From: Virgisporangium aliadipatigenens
Lineage (GTDB): Bacteria; Actinomycetota; Actinomycetes; Mycobacteriales; Micromonosporaceae
Assembly (NCBI RefSeq): GCF_016863615.1
Contig: NZ_BOPF01000009.1
Location: 186,001-250,000, forward strand
Length of the DNA stretch: 64,000 nucleotides
Reading direction: 5' to 3'
Positions 63,519 to 64,000 of the stretch are shown piece after piece (positions within the stretch are counted from its first letter, which is position 1; every line of letters begins with the position of its first letter). The translations under genes were made by a program, and so were the position numbers. The notes beneath the pieces were generated by a model that was given only the letters and a program-made list of their open reading frames with translations, ran no database searches and had not been told where the DNA came from.

Positions 63519-64000
63519 CTATCGCGAGCCGGCGGCGTCGAGCCGCGCCGCGACGGGTGTGAGGTCGGCGATCAGTCGCGCGCGGTCGTTGGGGCCGAGG
63601 CTCGCGTACGGCGCCGCGGCGAGATCGTCGGTGATCGACTCGATCCGCGCCTTGGTCCGCCGGCCCGCGGCGCTGAGCCCGCCGGAGCCGTCGACGAGCC
63701 CCCGGCCGCGCATCCCGGCCACCACCGCGGCCAGCCGGTCCGCGGGCAGATGGTGGATCCGGCCGAACGTCTCCGGCGGCACACCCTCCCACAATGCGTG
63801 CAGCACGTGCGACTCCGTCCCGCCGATGCCGGCGGCGACCAGTGCGGCGACATGGCCGTCCCCGCGGTGTTCGCGCAGCAGGGTGGCCGCGTGCCAGAGC
63901 CGGGCGACGGGCTCCCGCGGAACGGGCAGCGCGCGCAGCGCGGCGTACAGCGGCCGGCCCCGCGTCGAGGCGCTGGTCGCCGCCTCGGTCGCCAGGTCGG
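63519..64000 (-). CDS. SCO6745-like protein, 5' end outside the window
   Basis: The frame is open from the right edge to a stop at 63519, giving 159 codons. The segments LWHAATLLREHRGDGHVAAL, then VAAGIGGTESHVLHALWEGV, and the winged-helix part LSAAGRRTKARIESITD follow the pattern of the SCO6745 family (actinobacterial HTH-like proteins). No internal start is needed. Function is unknown. Its stop lies just beyond the stop of the convergent TetR gene. Confidence 0.7.
   Translation of the reverse strand, partial: DLATEAATSASTRGRPLYAALRALPVPREPVARLWHAATLLREHRGDGHVAALVAAGIGGTESHVLHALWEGVPPETFGRIHHLPADRLAAVVAGMRGRGLVDGSGGLSAAGRRTKARIESITDDLAAAPYASLGPNDRARLIADLTPVAARLDAAGSR

Overview
The window is high-G+C actinomycete chromosomal DNA. 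Third codon positions are almost all G or C, GTG and TTG starts are common, many genes overlap by GTGA or ATGA, and the families are typical of soil actinomycetes (DUF6584, DUF3159, GPP34, SCO6745-like, BTAD/NB-ARC-like STAND proteins). The palindrome TCCACWGTGGA is strikingly repeated, which I associate, without proof, with Pseudonocardiales. No rRNA, tRNA, CRISPR array, integrase or insertion sequence was seen. The region is accessory: small transporter, regulator and stress modules rather than housekeeping operons.

Layout. 1-5.2 kb: the end of a catabolic operon with an RbsA/RbsC-type importer, an SMP-30 lactonase, an acyl-CoA ligase and a cupin, closed by a terminator. 5.2-7.8 kb: a small membrane protein divergent from a NarL-type two-component system whose kinase has an extra C-terminal membrane segment and tail. 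7.7-17.2 kb: a patchwork with a HEAT-like protein, ADP-ribosylglycohydrolase, WD40 protein, secreted proteins, GNAT, a low-G+C sulfotransferase, a NADAR protein, a broken NADAR and DUF6584. 17.2-19.5 kb: a YtrA-like GntR/ABC operon with a clear operator. 19.5-24.3 kb: small proteins, two SDRs divergent from a TetR, and a propeller protein. 24.3-29.5 kb: a two-component system divergent from a MacB/FtsX-type ABC exporter.

29.5-37.9 kb: an XRE regulator with an alcohol dehydrogenase, then a tripartite tricarboxylate transporter locus with two binding proteins and a DcuS/DcuR-like two-component system. 38-47 kb: a PLAT-like secreted protein, an HTH/NB-ARC/TPR regulator, an FG-GAP protein overlapping an AraC gene, a TetR/reductase pair with duplicated operators, a GATase1-AraC regulator and GAPDH. 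47-50.4 kb: a kinase-like protein, a frameshifted DUF3159 gene, and an island of two paralogous TetRs around a GPP34 gene with shared 15-bp palindromes. 50.5-55.1 kb: a Tat-exported deacetylase, a second acyl-CoA ligase, a hydrolase and a peptidase E pair. 55.3-58.3 kb: an aquaporin-katG operon. 58.3-60.2 kb: decayed genes (ABC exporter and STAND remnants). 60.6-64 kb: a HIT protein, a nucleotidyltransferase, a TrmO-like protein, a DUF4267/TetR pair with twin operators and a partial SCO6745-like gene.

The most system-like novelty candidates are the TetR-GPP34-TetR island, the aquaporin with an NPAV filter ahead of katG, the tricarboxylate locus with a spare binding protein next to its sensor, and the kinase with a second membrane segment. 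All functional statements come from reading the sequence by eye; no database search was run.
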